A DNA stretch of 64,000 nucleotides from Intestinibacter sp034113885. Lineage in GTDB: Bacteria; Bacillota; Clostridia; Peptostreptococcales; Peptostreptococcaceae. The notes below the pieces were generated by a model. The model saw nothing but the letters and a program-made list of their open reading frames with translations. It was not told the DNA's origin and made no database searches. The position numbers and the translations under genes are program-made. Position 1 is the first letter of the stretch; each line of letters opens with the position of its first letter. This document shows, piece by piece, positions 8,397 through 16,812 of the stretch. The stretch spans positions 33,012 to 97,011 of the forward strand of contig NZ_JAXEWM010000162.1 in the NCBI RefSeq assembly GCF_034113885.1, in the 5' to 3' direction.

Positions 8397-9551
8397 TTAC
8401 GCATTATAATATTTATTAAATAATTCAACTAAATTTTTATCAGTCTTAAATCCTAAGTCTTTAAGTCCTAAATCTAAGTAGTTTAGAACAGGTACTATAG
8501 CTTCGTGTTTAGCATTTTCTCCCATATGACCGATTCTCAATATTTTTCCTGTATATTGAGCTAGTGATGTTGTCATCACTAAATTGTATTTTTCTAATAA
8601 ATGAGTAACTAAATTTCCTGCTCCTATTTCTTCTGGAATATCTACAACTGTTACTGTATTTGAATATCCATTTTCCAAAAATAATTTTAATCCGTATTCT
8701 TCTACTGCTTTTCTTGTAGCATCTGCAATCTTTGCATGTCTCTTATGTACGTTTTCAAGTCCTTCTTCTAGTATATTGTCAAGTGCTACATCAAGTCCCA
8801 TAATGTCGCTTATTGGCATTGTGTATGGGAACCATTTGTCTTTGTAGTAGTTTTCCCATATAGTTAAATTGCAGTAGAATCCTGTTATAGGAGTTTTTCT
8901 ACTTTTCATTGCAGCCTTTGCATCTTCACTTACTCCTACCATAGTAAGTCCTGTTGGAGCTGAAATAGCCTTTTGAGAACCTCCACAAACTATATCTATT
9001 TGCCAGTTGTCTACCTCTATATTTTCTCCTACCATTGCTGCAACTGAATCTACAACTGTTAATATGCCGTATTTTTTAAGAAGTGGGCATATCTTTGATA
9101 AGTCGTTTAAAACTCCTGTTGGTGTATCACAGTGTACTACTGTAGCGTATTTAAAATCGTGGTCATCTTCTAAGAATTTTGCTAGCTTATCCACATCTAT
9201 TTCTTTTTTATAGTCATCTGAGAAATACACAACTTCTCCTCCGTACATTTTTACGAAGTCGTCAAAGCCTCTACCAAATATTCCATTATCTATTACTAAA
9301 ACACGATCTCCCTTTTCTGTAAGGGATGCACACGCAGCTTCTAATCCTAAAATTCCTTCTCCACTCAATATATAGACATCGTTTGTTGTCTTTAATATTT
9401 TTGCCATTTTATCACAAGTATTTTTATAGAATTCGCAAAATTCCACATCAACATCAGGATTAGTTGTTTTTTCAGCTCTCATAAGTCTTACATTTTCTCT
9501 GACCTCTGATGGACCTGGTGTATATACAATTTTATTGTTCATCTTGTTCAT
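8397..9551 (-). CDS. Class V aminotransferase (serine-pyruvate / alanine-glyoxylate type)
   Basis: This PLP enzyme has 384 residues from the chosen start. The substrate-entry motif YTPGPSEVRE is near residue 9 and GGSQKAISAPTGL near residue 190 holds the PLP lysine. DTPTGVLNDL, VDSVAAMVGE and a C-terminal RIGHMGE follow in the order seen in PucG/AGAT-type enzymes. The start was placed at ATG 9551 because TAGGAGTGACGAT sits just before it; an in-frame upstream extension of 36 residues lacks homology-like character. Likely reactions are transamination between alanine or serine and glyoxylate or pyruvate; the substrate pair is not resolvable here. Confidence 0.9.
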   Translation of the reverse strand: MNKMNNKIVYTPGPSEVRENVRLMRAEKTTNPDVDVEFCEFYKNTCDKMAKILKTTNDVYILSGEGILGLEAACASLTEKGDRVLVIDNGIFGRGFDDFVKMYGGEVVYFSDDYKKEIDVDKLAKFLEDDHDFKYATVVHCDTPTGVLNDLSKICPLLKKYGILTVVDSVAAMVGENIEVDNWQIDIVCGGSQKAISAPTGLTMVGVSEDAKAAMKSRKTPITGFYCNLTIWENYYKDKWFPYTMPISDIMGLDVALDNILEEGLENVHKRHAKIADATRKAVEEYGLKLFLENGYSNTVTVVDIPEEIGAGNLVTHLLEKYNLVMTTSLAQYTGKILRIGHMGENAKHEAIVPVLNYLDLGLKDLGFKTDKNLVELFNKYYNA

Positions 9552-9594
9552 ATCGTCACTCCTAACTATAAACCAACTTATTTTTAAATTAAAA

Positions 9595-9642
9595 AAAGAT
9601 AATATATTTTCTATCGTCTTAAAAATATTATATATTATCTTT
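9595..9642. repeat. AT-rich inverted repeat upstream of the aminotransferase
   Basis: Arms AAAGATAATATAT (9595-9607) and the complement (9630-9642) enclose 22 bases. It falls in the promoter-proximal region of the aminotransferase gene and could be an operator. Its composition is all A/T apart from one pair, so chance is a real alternative. Confidence 0.35.
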
Positions 9643-9731
9643 CTTTTATTGCAATACAATATGGCATAAATTAGGAATTGTATGGGTATAATTTATAAAA
9701 ATCTAAATTGTAGTAATAACTATTTTTCTAA

Positions 9732-10616
9732 TTAAAATCTCTTCAATTGATCCTTTGTAAATGTCCACTCAGGCGTTTTTAGATTTTCCCCAAAATCCAA
9801 GCTATACCAAGGACTTAGATATTGATCATTTGGATTTATTAGAAGCTGAGTCTGTTGTGCTGGCATATAGCTTTGGGCAAGCATAAATACCTTTTCTCCT
9901 GTTTCTTTATTTTCTGCCATATCTACAACTATAGCACAATGACCTGGAGAGCCTCCCTTTATAAATACATCTCCTATTTGCATATCTTTTACATCGACAC
10001 TTTTTAGTTCTTCATCTAAGGACAAGGTAGAGCTATAGGCAAACACTATATCCATATATTTTCTAAATGTCTCATAAGTGTTACTCTCTCCTGTAGCCTT
10101 GTAGTATGAAGATGAATTCTCTCCAACGCTAATTCTATATCCTCTTCTCCACTTGCTGTATTTTGCATTAAAACCGTCTACAAAATGAAAGCTTATATCA
10201 TCATATCTTTTATTTTGGTACAAATACTCAGCCCTCAAAAGCATTACTGCATCTGCACATTGATGTAGGTCTCTATCTCCAATATCTACATCAAAAACGC
10301 TGTCGTACACATTTGGTTTATCTTTAACACGTCCATCATAATATTTTACCTTTTCACCGTAATCCTCTAATTTAGAATTTCTCAAAAATTCACCGAAGCT
10401 ATTTTCTTCTAAAGAAACTCTTTCATAGCCTTCTGGAACCTCGTATCTGTCTTTTAAAATATTTTCTTCTTTATTTACTACTATGACATCCTTTTTTTGC
10501 TCCTGATTATAATTACTTACATCACTTGAATTATCGACCTGATTTTTCGAATGACTACATCCAGTAAATACGAAAATACTCAAAACTAAAGATACAAAAA
10601 CAACTAAAAATTTCAT
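9732..10616 (-). CDS. Secreted lipoprotein of the DUF4846 type
   Basis: The 294-residue product starts with a lipoprotein signal (hydrophobic stretch, then FTGC with the lipidated cysteine at about residue 20) and a low-complexity linker. The body, from VPEGYERVSL at about residue 77, resembles the DUF4846 family: EFLRNSKL, DLHQCADAVMLLRAEYLY, ISFHFVDGF and a C-terminal GDVFIKGGSPGHCAIVVDMA segment. The last motif, with paired glycines and CAIVVD, recalls papain-like cell-wall hydrolases, but no catalytic assignment is made. Biochemical function is unknown. It stands alone, divergent from RNase Z. Confidence 0.75.
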   Translation of the reverse strand: MKFLVVFVSLVLSIFVFTGCSHSKNQVDNSSDVSNYNQEQKKDVIVVNKEENILKDRYEVPEGYERVSLEENSFGEFLRNSKLEDYGEKVKYYDGRVKDKPNVYDSVFDVDIGDRDLHQCADAVMLLRAEYLYQNKRYDDISFHFVDGFNAKYSKWRRGYRISVGENSSSYYKATGESNTYETFRKYMDIVFAYSSTLSLDEELKSVDVKDMQIGDVFIKGGSPGHCAIVVDMAENKETGEKVFMLAQSYMPAQQTQLLINPNDQYLSPWYSLDFGENLKTPEWTFTKDQLKRF

Positions 10617-10720
10617 AATATTTTACCCCCTTATTTACTAATTTTACATTAAACGGTTAAAATATAAGTAACTTAAATGTTACAATATCTTAAAAACTAT
10701 TAATTAACAAGGAGATAAAT

Positions 10721-11638
10721 ATGATAGATTTAATTTTACTGGGTTGCGGTGGAAATGTACCTATGCCAAATAGATTTCTTTCCTCTCTTTTTATAAATTA
10801 CAAAGGCAGAAAAATACTGATAGACTGCGGAGAGGGAACTCAAGTAGCGATGAAAAAAAATAATTGCGGATTTAAAGGAATAGATTTGATACTTATAACT
10901 CATCTTCACGGCGATCATATAATAGGATTAATCGGACTACTTCAAACTATTGGAAATAGCGGCAAAACTGATGATTTGACTATAGTAGGTCCTACAGGAA
11001 TAATAGAGGCTATGAATGCCATAAAGGTGTTAATTGAATATCTACCGTACAGAGTCTATGTAATTGAAAATCCGCGCGAAAAATTTAGCCTAGAAAAGGA
11101 TATTATAAGCGATATTGAAATTTCAACTATAGACTTAGATCATTCTACTGAATGCATAGGATATAGCTTGTACTTCAAAAGAAGAGCTAAATTCGATAGA
11201 GAAAAGGCATTGGATAATGAAGTACCTCAAAAGCTTTGGAAAAAGCTCCAAGAAAACGACACAGTAGTCTACGGAGATAAAACATATCATTCAGATATGG
11301 TACTAGGAGATGAGCGTAGAGGGATAAAACTTAGCTTTATAACAGATACTAGACCTATATTTGAGATACCTAAATTTATATACGAAAGTGATTTATTTGT
11401 ATGTGAAGGTATGTATGGAGACGATCTAGATATATCAAAGGCGGTTAAAAATAAGCATATGACCTTCAGAGAGGCAGCAAATTTGGCAAATAACGGAAAG
11501 GTAGATAAACTCCTTTTAACTCATTTTAGTCCTTCTCTTGAAGAACCCAAGGAGTTTGCCCAAAATGCGACTAAATTTTTTAAAAATACAATAATTGGTG
11601 AAGATGGATTATCTCTAAATTTGTCTTATAAAGATTGA
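10721..11638 (+). CDS. rnz: Ribonuclease Z
   Basis: RNase Z cuts the 3' trailer of tRNA precursors. The 305-residue metallo-beta-lactamase-fold protein carries the family zinc motif in ILITHLHGDHIIGL near residue 58 (HxHxDH), the aspartate in SFITDTRP near 207, and the late histidine in LLLTHFSP near 263. An exosite-like insertion (FKRRAKFDREKALDNEVP) lies near residue 147, where bacterial RNase Z has its tRNA-binding arm. The ribosome binding site AAGGAGAT precedes ATG. The gene is monocistronic, between a divergent lipoprotein gene and a shared terminator. Confidence 0.96.
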   Translation: MIDLILLGCGGNVPMPNRFLSSLFINYKGRKILIDCGEGTQVAMKKNNCGFKGIDLILITHLHGDHIIGLIGLLQTIGNSGKTDDLTIVGPTGIIEAMNAIKVLIEYLPYRVYVIENPREKFSLEKDIISDIEISTIDLDHSTECIGYSLYFKRRAKFDREKALDNEVPQKLWKKLQENDTVVYGDKTYHSDMVLGDERRGIKLSFITDTRPIFEIPKFIYESDLFVCEGMYGDDLDISKAVKNKHMTFREAANLANNGKVDKLLLTHFSPSLEEPKEFAQNATKFFKNTIIGEDGLSLNLSYKD

Positions 11639-11749
11639 TTTGTTAGGTAAATCAAAAAAAATTAATTTATTTTAATAAATTGTAGAGGAATTTTAATATA
11701 CATATCGAATTTTATAAATATCCTTTACTATTTTAAAATTTAATTCAAA

Positions 11750-11800
11750 AAAAGAATTGCCCTTTTTAATTTTCGGACAATTCTTTTCTTTTTTTTATAG
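11750..11800. terminator. Terminator between rnz and yhbY
   Basis: Arms AAAAGAATTG (11750-11759) and CAATTCTTTT (11778-11787) form a hairpin followed by a T-rich run on the plus strand and a T run on the minus strand. It fits a shared terminator for convergent rnz and yhbY. The rest of the 184-base gap shows nothing notable. Confidence 0.75.
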
Positions 11801-11822
11801 CATATTAACGTCAATTAATTCT

Positions 11823-12188
11823 CTATCTTTTAGATCTTTTTGTAGGTCTACCTTTTTTAGTTGTTTCTTCGTTAGTAGCTTTTTTCTTAGGTTTTTGACC
11901 TGGGAATAATATTTTTGGTTCTTCTATATTTTTTCTGTATATTGTAAATTTGAAACCTATAGCTTGAACAAATTCTGCTCTCAATTCGCTGCATATTGCA
12001 TTTGCAGTTTCCTTTGCGTCAAGTCCAGCAGTTTCAAGTATATTTATTTTAACTAATTCTCTAGCATTTAGCATATCATCTAGTTGTTCTAAAAATCTCT
12101 CATTTACACCTTCTTTACCTATTTGAGTTATAGGCTTCATAGTGTTTGCAAGAGATCTTAAGTAAGCTCTTTGTTTACTATTTAGCAT
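11823..12188 (-). CDS. yhbY: YhbY-family CRM-domain RNA-binding protein
   Basis: The first 95 or so of 121 residues form a CRM domain, which binds pre-50S ribosomal particles in E. coli YhbY. The start LNSKQRAYLRSLANTMKPITQIGKEGV is typical, with the GxxG-type loop at IGKEGV. The C-terminus is a basic, lysine- and threonine-rich tail of about 25 residues (GQKPKKKATNEETTKKGR) that compact family members lack and that may add RNA affinity. It follows obg by 22 bases on the same strand, supporting a role in 50S assembly. The ribosome binding site is AGGAGG. Confidence 0.92.
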   Translation of the reverse strand: MLNSKQRAYLRSLANTMKPITQIGKEGVNERFLEQLDDMLNARELVKINILETAGLDAKETANAICSELRAEFVQAIGFKFTIYRKNIEEPKILFPGQKPKKKATNEETTKKGRPTKRSKR

Positions 12189-12210
12189 ATTTTCCTCCTA
12201 ATAATTAATT

Positions 12211-13500
12211 CTAGTTGTAGAATTCAAATTCTACTTCGTATATTTTAACAGTATCTCCGTCTTCTATACCCATTTCTCTAAGTCTATCGAATACACCTTC
12301 GTTTTCCATAGTTTTTTGGAAGAATTGTATAGATTCCATATCATCAAAATCTACAGAATACATGATTCTTCTAAGCTTCTTACCTGTTACTACATATACT
12401 CCATTTTCGTCTATTTCTATAGCTAATTCTTCTTCAGCTGTATTGTCAAGCTCTGGTCTGTAGTATTCTTCCTCTGATACTAGCTCTACATCCTCTACCT
12501 CTTGAAGTAATTGTGATGTATAAGCTATTACGTCGTCTACACCATCTCTAGTTGCAGCAGACATCTTAAATACCTTGTATCCTCTATCTTCTAGAGTCTT
12601 TTTGAAGTTTTCATAAATTGATTCATCAAATAATAAGTCTGCTTTATTTGCGACTACTATTTGAGGTCTAGTAGATAATTTTTCGTTGTATAATTTTAAT
12701 TCGTCGTTTATTTTATCAAAATCTTCAATAGGATCTCTACCTTCAATTCCTGATATATCTACTATATGAATAAGTACCTTTGTTCTTTCAACATGTCTTA
12801 AGAAATCATGTCCAAGACCAACACCTTCTGCAGCACCTTCTATAAGACCTGGTATATCTGCAAGCACAAAGCTATCTCCAAAATTAGTTTTGACAACTCC
12901 TAAGTTTGGAGTCAATGTTGTAAAGTGATAGTTTGCTATTTTAGGTCTTGCCTTAGTTACTACTGATAGGAAAGTTGATTTACCTACATTAGGGAACCCT
13001 AAAAGCCCTACATCTGCTATCATCTTAAGCTCTAGTATTACCCATCTTTCTTCTCCATCAGTACCAGATTTAGCAAAGCTTGGTGCCTGTCTAACTGCAT
13101 TTGCAAAATGTTGGTTTCCTTTTCCGCCTCTACCACCTTTTGCAACTACTGCTTCATCACCATCGTGTTTTAAGTCAGCTATTACTAAATTAGTAGCCTC
13201 GTCTCTTATTATTGTCCCTGGTGGAACCTTTAAAATTAAATCTTCACCGTTTTTTCCTGCTTGTCTTTTTTTGCTTCCGTCAGCTCCTGGCTCACCTACG
13301 TATTTCTTTTTGTATTTGAAATCCATCAAAGTTCTAAGTCCTGTATCTACCTTGAAGATTATACTAGCTCCACGACCACCATCTCCGCCATCTGGTCCTC
13401 CTGCTGGAACATATTTTTCTCTTCTAAATGATACAGAACCATTTCCGCCGTTTCCTGCCTTTACGAATATTCTAGCTTTATCTATAAACAAGTCCTTCAC
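12211..13500 (-). CDS. obg: GTPase Obg/CgtA
   Basis: Obg is an essential GTPase in 50S assembly and stress signalling. The glycine-rich Obg domain fills residues 1-158 (GGNGSVSFRREKYVPAGGPDGG). The G domain follows, with the P-loop GFPNVGKST near 166, switch II DIPGLIEGA near 212, NKAD near 284 and SAAT near 315. A C-terminal OCT domain covers about 345-429 (YYRPELDNTAEEELAIE). The length of 429 matches Firmicutes Obg with OCT. It lies after rpmA on the minus strand, separated by a terminator, and before yhbY. Confidence 0.98.
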   Translation of the reverse strand: MKDLFIDKARIFVKAGNGGNGSVSFRREKYVPAGGPDGGDGGRGASIIFKVDTGLRTLMDFKYKKKYVGEPGADGSKKRQAGKNGEDLILKVPPGTIIRDEATNLVIADLKHDGDEAVVAKGGRGGKGNQHFANAVRQAPSFAKSGTDGEERWVILELKMIADVGLLGFPNVGKSTFLSVVTKARPKIANYHFTTLTPNLGVVKTNFGDSFVLADIPGLIEGAAEGVGLGHDFLRHVERTKVLIHIVDISGIEGRDPIEDFDKINDELKLYNEKLSTRPQIVVANKADLLFDESIYENFKKTLEDRGYKVFKMSAATRDGVDDVIAYTSQLLQEVEDVELVSEEEYYRPELDNTAEEELAIEIDENGVYVVTGKKLRRIMYSVDFDDMESIQFFQKTMENEGVFDRLREMGIEDGDTVKIYEVEFEFYN

Positions 13501-13558
13501 CTCCTATAATTATTTATTATTATTTCCAAATCTAAGGTATATATTATTTATTAAAACA

Positions 13559-13584
13559 AAAAGGAGTGTATGTACACTCCTTTT
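13559..13584 (-). terminator. Terminator after rpmA
   Basis: Hairpin arms AAAAGGAGTGTA (13559-13570) and TACACTCCTTTT (13573-13584) are followed on the minus strand by T-rich sequence. It sits nine bases after the rpmA stop and should end the rplU-prp-rpmA transcript before obg. Confidence 0.82.
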
Positions 13585-13592
13585 CTTTATAA

Positions 13593-13886
13593 TTATTCAG
13601 CAACTTCTACTACTGGATATATACTTACTTTTTTTCTTTTTTTGTCGTATCTTTCGAACTTAACAGTACCGTCTATTAATGCGAATAAAGTATCGTCTCC
13701 ACCTTTACCTACATTAGTTCCTGGATGTATTTTAGTACCTCTTTGTCTTACTATTATACTACCAGCAGTAACTACTTGTCCGTCGTATTTTTTAACACCT
13801 AATCTTTTTGATATAGAATCTCTACCATTTTTAGAAGACCCTACCCCTTTCTTAGATGCTAATAATTGTAAGTTCATGTTTAACAT
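13593..13886 (-). CDS. rpmA: Ribosomal protein L27 with a cleavable N-terminal extension
   Basis: L27 reaches the peptidyl-transferase centre of the 50S subunit. The 97-residue precursor begins MLNMNLQLLA before the mature start SKKGVGSSKNGRDS. Firmicutes such as Staphylococcus aureus carry a similar extension, removed by the cysteine protease Prp so that the mature tail can enter the ribosome. The gene for Prp is directly upstream (13900). The body shows RQRGTKIHPGTNVGKGGDDTLFA, typical of L27. The cleavage site is inferred to be after LQLLA, by analogy with the staphylococcal site. Confidence 0.97.
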   Translation of the reverse strand: MLNMNLQLLASKKGVGSSKNGRDSISKRLGVKKYDGQVVTAGSIIVRQRGTKIHPGTNVGKGGDDTLFALIDGTVKFERYDKKRKKVSIYPVVEVAE

Positions 13887-13899
13887 TTGGAGTCACCCC

Positions 13900-14232
13900 C
13901 TACTTTTTTAAGATTTTTATATTTTTCGGATATTGTCCTTTTATCATTTCGATTGTCAATTTAAAGTGTTCTAGTAGTAAATCTGTCTTTTCGTTTAGAC
14001 AATTTTCCTTTACTATACACTCTATAAATCCTTCTTGTCCTATTTCAGACTCGAATTCTACTTTTGCAAGTAAATTCAATGAGTTATCCACACCTATTGC
14101 ATTAGATGTAACAGCAGCGCAAACTATATCGTATCCACTTTCTGCGTAATCTGCATGTCCCTTTAGTGTGAATCCTTTTAATTTGAAATCATCTGTGTAA
14201 TGATATTTTACCTTTATCATTTTACACTCCAA
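13900..14232 (-). CDS. prp: Ribosomal-processing cysteine protease Prp (YsxB/DUF464)
   Basis: Prp removes the N-terminal extension of L27. The 110-residue protein has the conserved GHADYAESGYDIVCAAVTS segment near residues 25-43, containing the catalytic histidine of GHA and the cysteine of IVCAAVT. It lies between rplU and rpmA, the invariant Firmicutes location, with three bases to rplU and 13 bases to rpmA. A start at MIKVKYHY, four residues later, is also possible. Confidence 0.95.
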   Translation of the reverse strand: MECKMIKVKYHYTDDFKLKGFTLKGHADYAESGYDIVCAAVTSNAIGVDNSLNLLAKVEFESEIGQEGFIECIVKENCLNEKTDLLLEHFKLTIEMIKGQYPKNIKILKK

Positions 14233-14235
14233 TAA

Positions 14236-14550
14236 CTAAGCGTTTATTGATTCTATAACTAACTTAGTGTATGGTTGACGATGTCCTTGTTTTCTTCTGT
14301 AGTCTTTTTTAGCTTTGTATTTGTAAACTATTACTTTTTTAGCTTTACCTTGAGCTACAACTTTAGCAGATACAGTAGCACCTTCTACTACTGGAGCTCC
14401 AACAGTTAATTTTCCGTCTTCACCAGCAACAGCTAATACTTGATCTAAAGTTACAACGTCACCTTCGTTAGCTTCTAATTTTTCTACAAATAATACATCA
14501 CCTTGAGCAACTTTATATTGCTTTCCACCTGTTTTAACTATAGCGTACAT
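14236..14550 (-). CDS. rplU: Ribosomal protein L21
   Basis: The 104-residue product is a full-length L21: MYAIVKTGGKQYKVAQGD at the start and YKAKKDYRRKQGHRQPYTKL at the end. It is the first gene of the rplU-prp-rpmA unit. The ribosome binding site GAGGAGGTG lies close to the ATG. It is preceded by a conserved-looking leader and a near-consensus promoter, both listed separately. Confidence 0.99.
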   Translation of the reverse strand: MYAIVKTGGKQYKVAQGDVLFVEKLEANEGDVVTLDQVLAVAGEDGKLTVGAPVVEGATVSAKVVAQGKAKKVIVYKYKAKKDYRRKQGHRQPYTKLVIESINA

Positions 14551-14633
14551 TCATATACACCTCCTCGGTCTCAAACTCGCCATATAGGTACTTTCATAAG
14601 AAAGATTTTAACCTCTTCTGTGCGGCATTACAG
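14551..14633 (-). ncRNA. L21 leader (autoregulatory 5' region of rplU)
   Basis: The transcribed leader contains TGCCGCACAGAAGAGGTTAA followed by TGGCGAGTTTGAGACCGAGG just before the ribosome binding site. These blocks resemble the Firmicutes L21 leader family as I remember it, thought to let L21 control its own operon. No covariance search could be run. Confidence 0.6.
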
Positions 14634-14639
14634 TTATTA

Positions 14640-14668
14640 ATATTACATCTTTTTTGGATAAAAGTCAA
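14640..14668 (-). promoter_or_regulatory. Promoter of rplU-prp-rpmA
   Basis: TTGACT (14668-14663) and TAATAT (14645-14640) are spaced by exactly 17 bases on the minus strand. The start point would fall near 14633, immediately before the L21 leader. The -35 box nearly touches the stop codon of RNase G (14671). Confidence 0.8.
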
Positions 14669-14670
14669 TA

Positions 14671-16083
14671 TTATTTAAAAATAATTTTTGTGTCATTTTG
14701 ATTTATTTTTTGTGCTTCAGCTATTTCGATATTTATATCGTATTTAGCCTCGATTTTATTTAAAATCTCTGTATAATTATTTTTGATTTGACCGTAAATA
14801 TACGGTGTAAACTCCACTAGAATATCTTTATACTCTGTATGCTCTTTAATTCTCATAATTTCCTTTTCTAAGTCATCTAATATGTAATTTATCGATTTTC
14901 GACTAAAATCGCTTCTACATCGCTCACAAGCTCTCAAATAATAAGAATCAATAGAGTCCTTTTCTCTTCTTCTAGCGATTTCCACAAGTCCTAGCTTAGT
15001 TATCCCCAAGACCTCTGATTTTCTTTTATCTTTATTTAAATTTTCTTGTAATATTTTTATTAAATTTTGCTTTGATTTTTTCTTGTATAAGTCTATAAAA
15101 TCCACTATTATTATTCCACCAATATCTCTTATCTTTAATTGCCTTGCAATTTCTTCGCAAGCCTCTATGTTTGTCTTATACATAGTTTCTTCTCTAGAGA
15201 TATTTCCTGTAAATTTTCCTGTATTTACATCTATAACTGTCAAGGCCTCTGTCTTCTCTATTATCAAGTATCCACCGCTTTTTAGCCATACCTTTTTATT
15301 TAGAGCCTTTTCTATTTCCTTTGAAACCTTGTATAGATCAAATACATCTTTATTTTCTTCTAAAATCAATTTATTTATATAATCTTTATCTATTTTGCTT
15401 AATATACTTTTAATCTCTATATATTTATCTTTATCATTTAAAACGACTTTATCTATGTCTTCATTTATATTATCCTTAATATATTTTGTATCTAAATCCA
15501 ATTCCCTATAAATTAGCTTTGGTCCAATTCCCAACTTGAATTGTTTTAATATATTTTGGTATTTATCGACTAGTAAATCAAAATCCTCTTTAAGCTTATC
15601 TAAATCACATCCAACAGCTTCTGTTCTAATTATTATACCTAGCTTTTCTTTATTAAAGGATTTTACTAGCTTTTTAAGTCTAAATCTTTCCTTTTCATCT
15701 AGTATTTTATTTGATATAGTAATTCTATCGTTAGATGGAATCAATACTAAATACCTACCAGATAAACTTATCTCCTGTGTCAGCTTAGGTGCCTTAGTTC
15801 CAACGGATTCCTTGTTAATCTGTACTAAAAGCTCCGTGCCATTTTTGATGTCATCAGAATTTTTAATCGGTAAATACGCCATCTTCTCAAAACCTATATC
15901 TACAAATGCAGCCTCTATTCCAGGCTTTATATTTTTAACTATGCCTCTGTATATATTGGATTTTGTTTTTTTATGTATATTATCTTCAATTAATAATTCT
16001 ACAAGCTTATCATCCTCCATCACAGCTGTTTGCGTAGATGAAATTAAAGACTGCACTATAATTTGTTTCATTTTAATTCCCAT
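14671..16083 (-). CDS. rng: Ribonuclease G / RNase E-type endoribonuclease
   Basis: The 470-residue protein has an S1 RNA-binding insert near the N-terminus (IYRGIVKNIKPGIEAAFVDIGFEKMAYLP) and the RNase G/E catalytic core with IDVNTGKFTG near residue 284 and VDFIDLYKKK near 329, which provide the catalytic aspartates. A CERC pair near residue 390 is the zinc-link. It lacks the RNase E scaffold tail, so the RNase G form is preferred. The first ATG has a poor ribosome binding site; a start four codons later (MKQII) is possible. It follows the DUF2344 gene by 21 bases. Confidence 0.93.
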   Translation of the reverse strand: MGIKMKQIIVQSLISSTQTAVMEDDKLVELLIEDNIHKKTKSNIYRGIVKNIKPGIEAAFVDIGFEKMAYLPIKNSDDIKNGTELLVQINKESVGTKAPKLTQEISLSGRYLVLIPSNDRITISNKILDEKERFRLKKLVKSFNKEKLGIIIRTEAVGCDLDKLKEDFDLLVDKYQNILKQFKLGIGPKLIYRELDLDTKYIKDNINEDIDKVVLNDKDKYIEIKSILSKIDKDYINKLILEENKDVFDLYKVSKEIEKALNKKVWLKSGGYLIIEKTEALTVIDVNTGKFTGNISREETMYKTNIEACEEIARQLKIRDIGGIIIVDFIDLYKKKSKQNLIKILQENLNKDKRKSEVLGITKLGLVEIARRREKDSIDSYYLRACERCRSDFSRKSINYILDDLEKEIMRIKEHTEYKDILVEFTPYIYGQIKNNYTEILNKIEAKYDINIEIAEAQKINQNDTKIIFK

Positions 16084-16104
16084 TTATCTCAAATATATTT
16101 AAAA

Positions 16105-16812
16105 CTACAGTGGAGTGACTAATTGACCATCTTCAACTGCGTATAAATCACGTCTTAAAACACTGACATCTCTTGGATCCATGTCTAAATAAAGCATATC
16201 TAAAATTTGAGGTATTAATATATTTATATTTAAGTTAGCCTTTGAACCTGTTGCTATAGTAGATACAAATGTAACTCTTTCGTCGTCTAAGCTAACTAAG
16301 TCGAAATTCTTGATTAAAGGTCTAATATCGACTTCTACATTTTTGCCTTTTTTGTTTTTCTTTGTCACTATTATTTCCTTACTCTTTATGAATTTCAATA
16401 CTCTAGACTTGACGAATTCCTTACTTAGAGGCTTTTCTAAGTCTATATTAAATATATATTCTCCATAAACTATTATTGAAGATAGTGAAGGTGTTTTAGG
16501 ATCTATTTCCTTTGCCTTTACAAACTTAACTCCATCTGGCAATTCGTCGTTAATTCTTTGTAAAAATTCCTTTACTTCTATGTCGTCTTCGATTTCAATG
16601 TCTACATATTCACCTTGACTTTCTACCCCTAATGCTAATGCATTACCATAGCTCATCTTAGGATGAGGGTTAAATCCTTCAGAATAACTTAAAGTTATCT
16701 TAGCTCTTCTAAAAGCTCTTTGTAGCAGTCTTTGTAAATCTAGATGAGATATAAAAATCATTTCATCTTCTTTTTTGTACTTAACCCTTATTAATTTACT
16801 CATACCTAGCAC
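16105..16812 (-). CDS. DUF2344 protein (TIGR03936 family)
   Basis: The 235-residue protein shows the family signature near the N-terminus: FISHLDLQRLLQRAFRRA and YSEGFNPHPKMSYGNALALG. In many Clostridia it lies next to, or fused to, the TIGR03960 radical SAM protein, as here, where it overlaps that gene by seven bases. It may assist the radical SAM partner; no activity is established that I know of. The start is uncertain between GTG at 16812 and ATG at 16803. RNase G follows directly. Confidence 0.88.
   Translation of the reverse strand: MLGMSKLIRVKYKKEDEMIFISHLDLQRLLQRAFRRAKITLSYSEGFNPHPKMSYGNALALGVESQGEYVDIEIEDDIEVKEFLQRINDELPDGVKFVKAKEIDPKTPSLSSIIVYGEYIFNIDLEKPLSKEFVKSRVLKFIKSKEIIVTKKNKKGKNVEVDIRPLIKNFDLVSLDDERVTFVSTIATGSKANLNINILIPQILDMLYLDMDPRDVSVLRRDLYAVEDGQLVTPL

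Noticed and set aside
9552..9659. 36-residue N-terminal extension of the class V aminotransferase
   Set aside because: A good ribosome binding site precedes the internal ATG at 9551, and the extension is unlike the family start.
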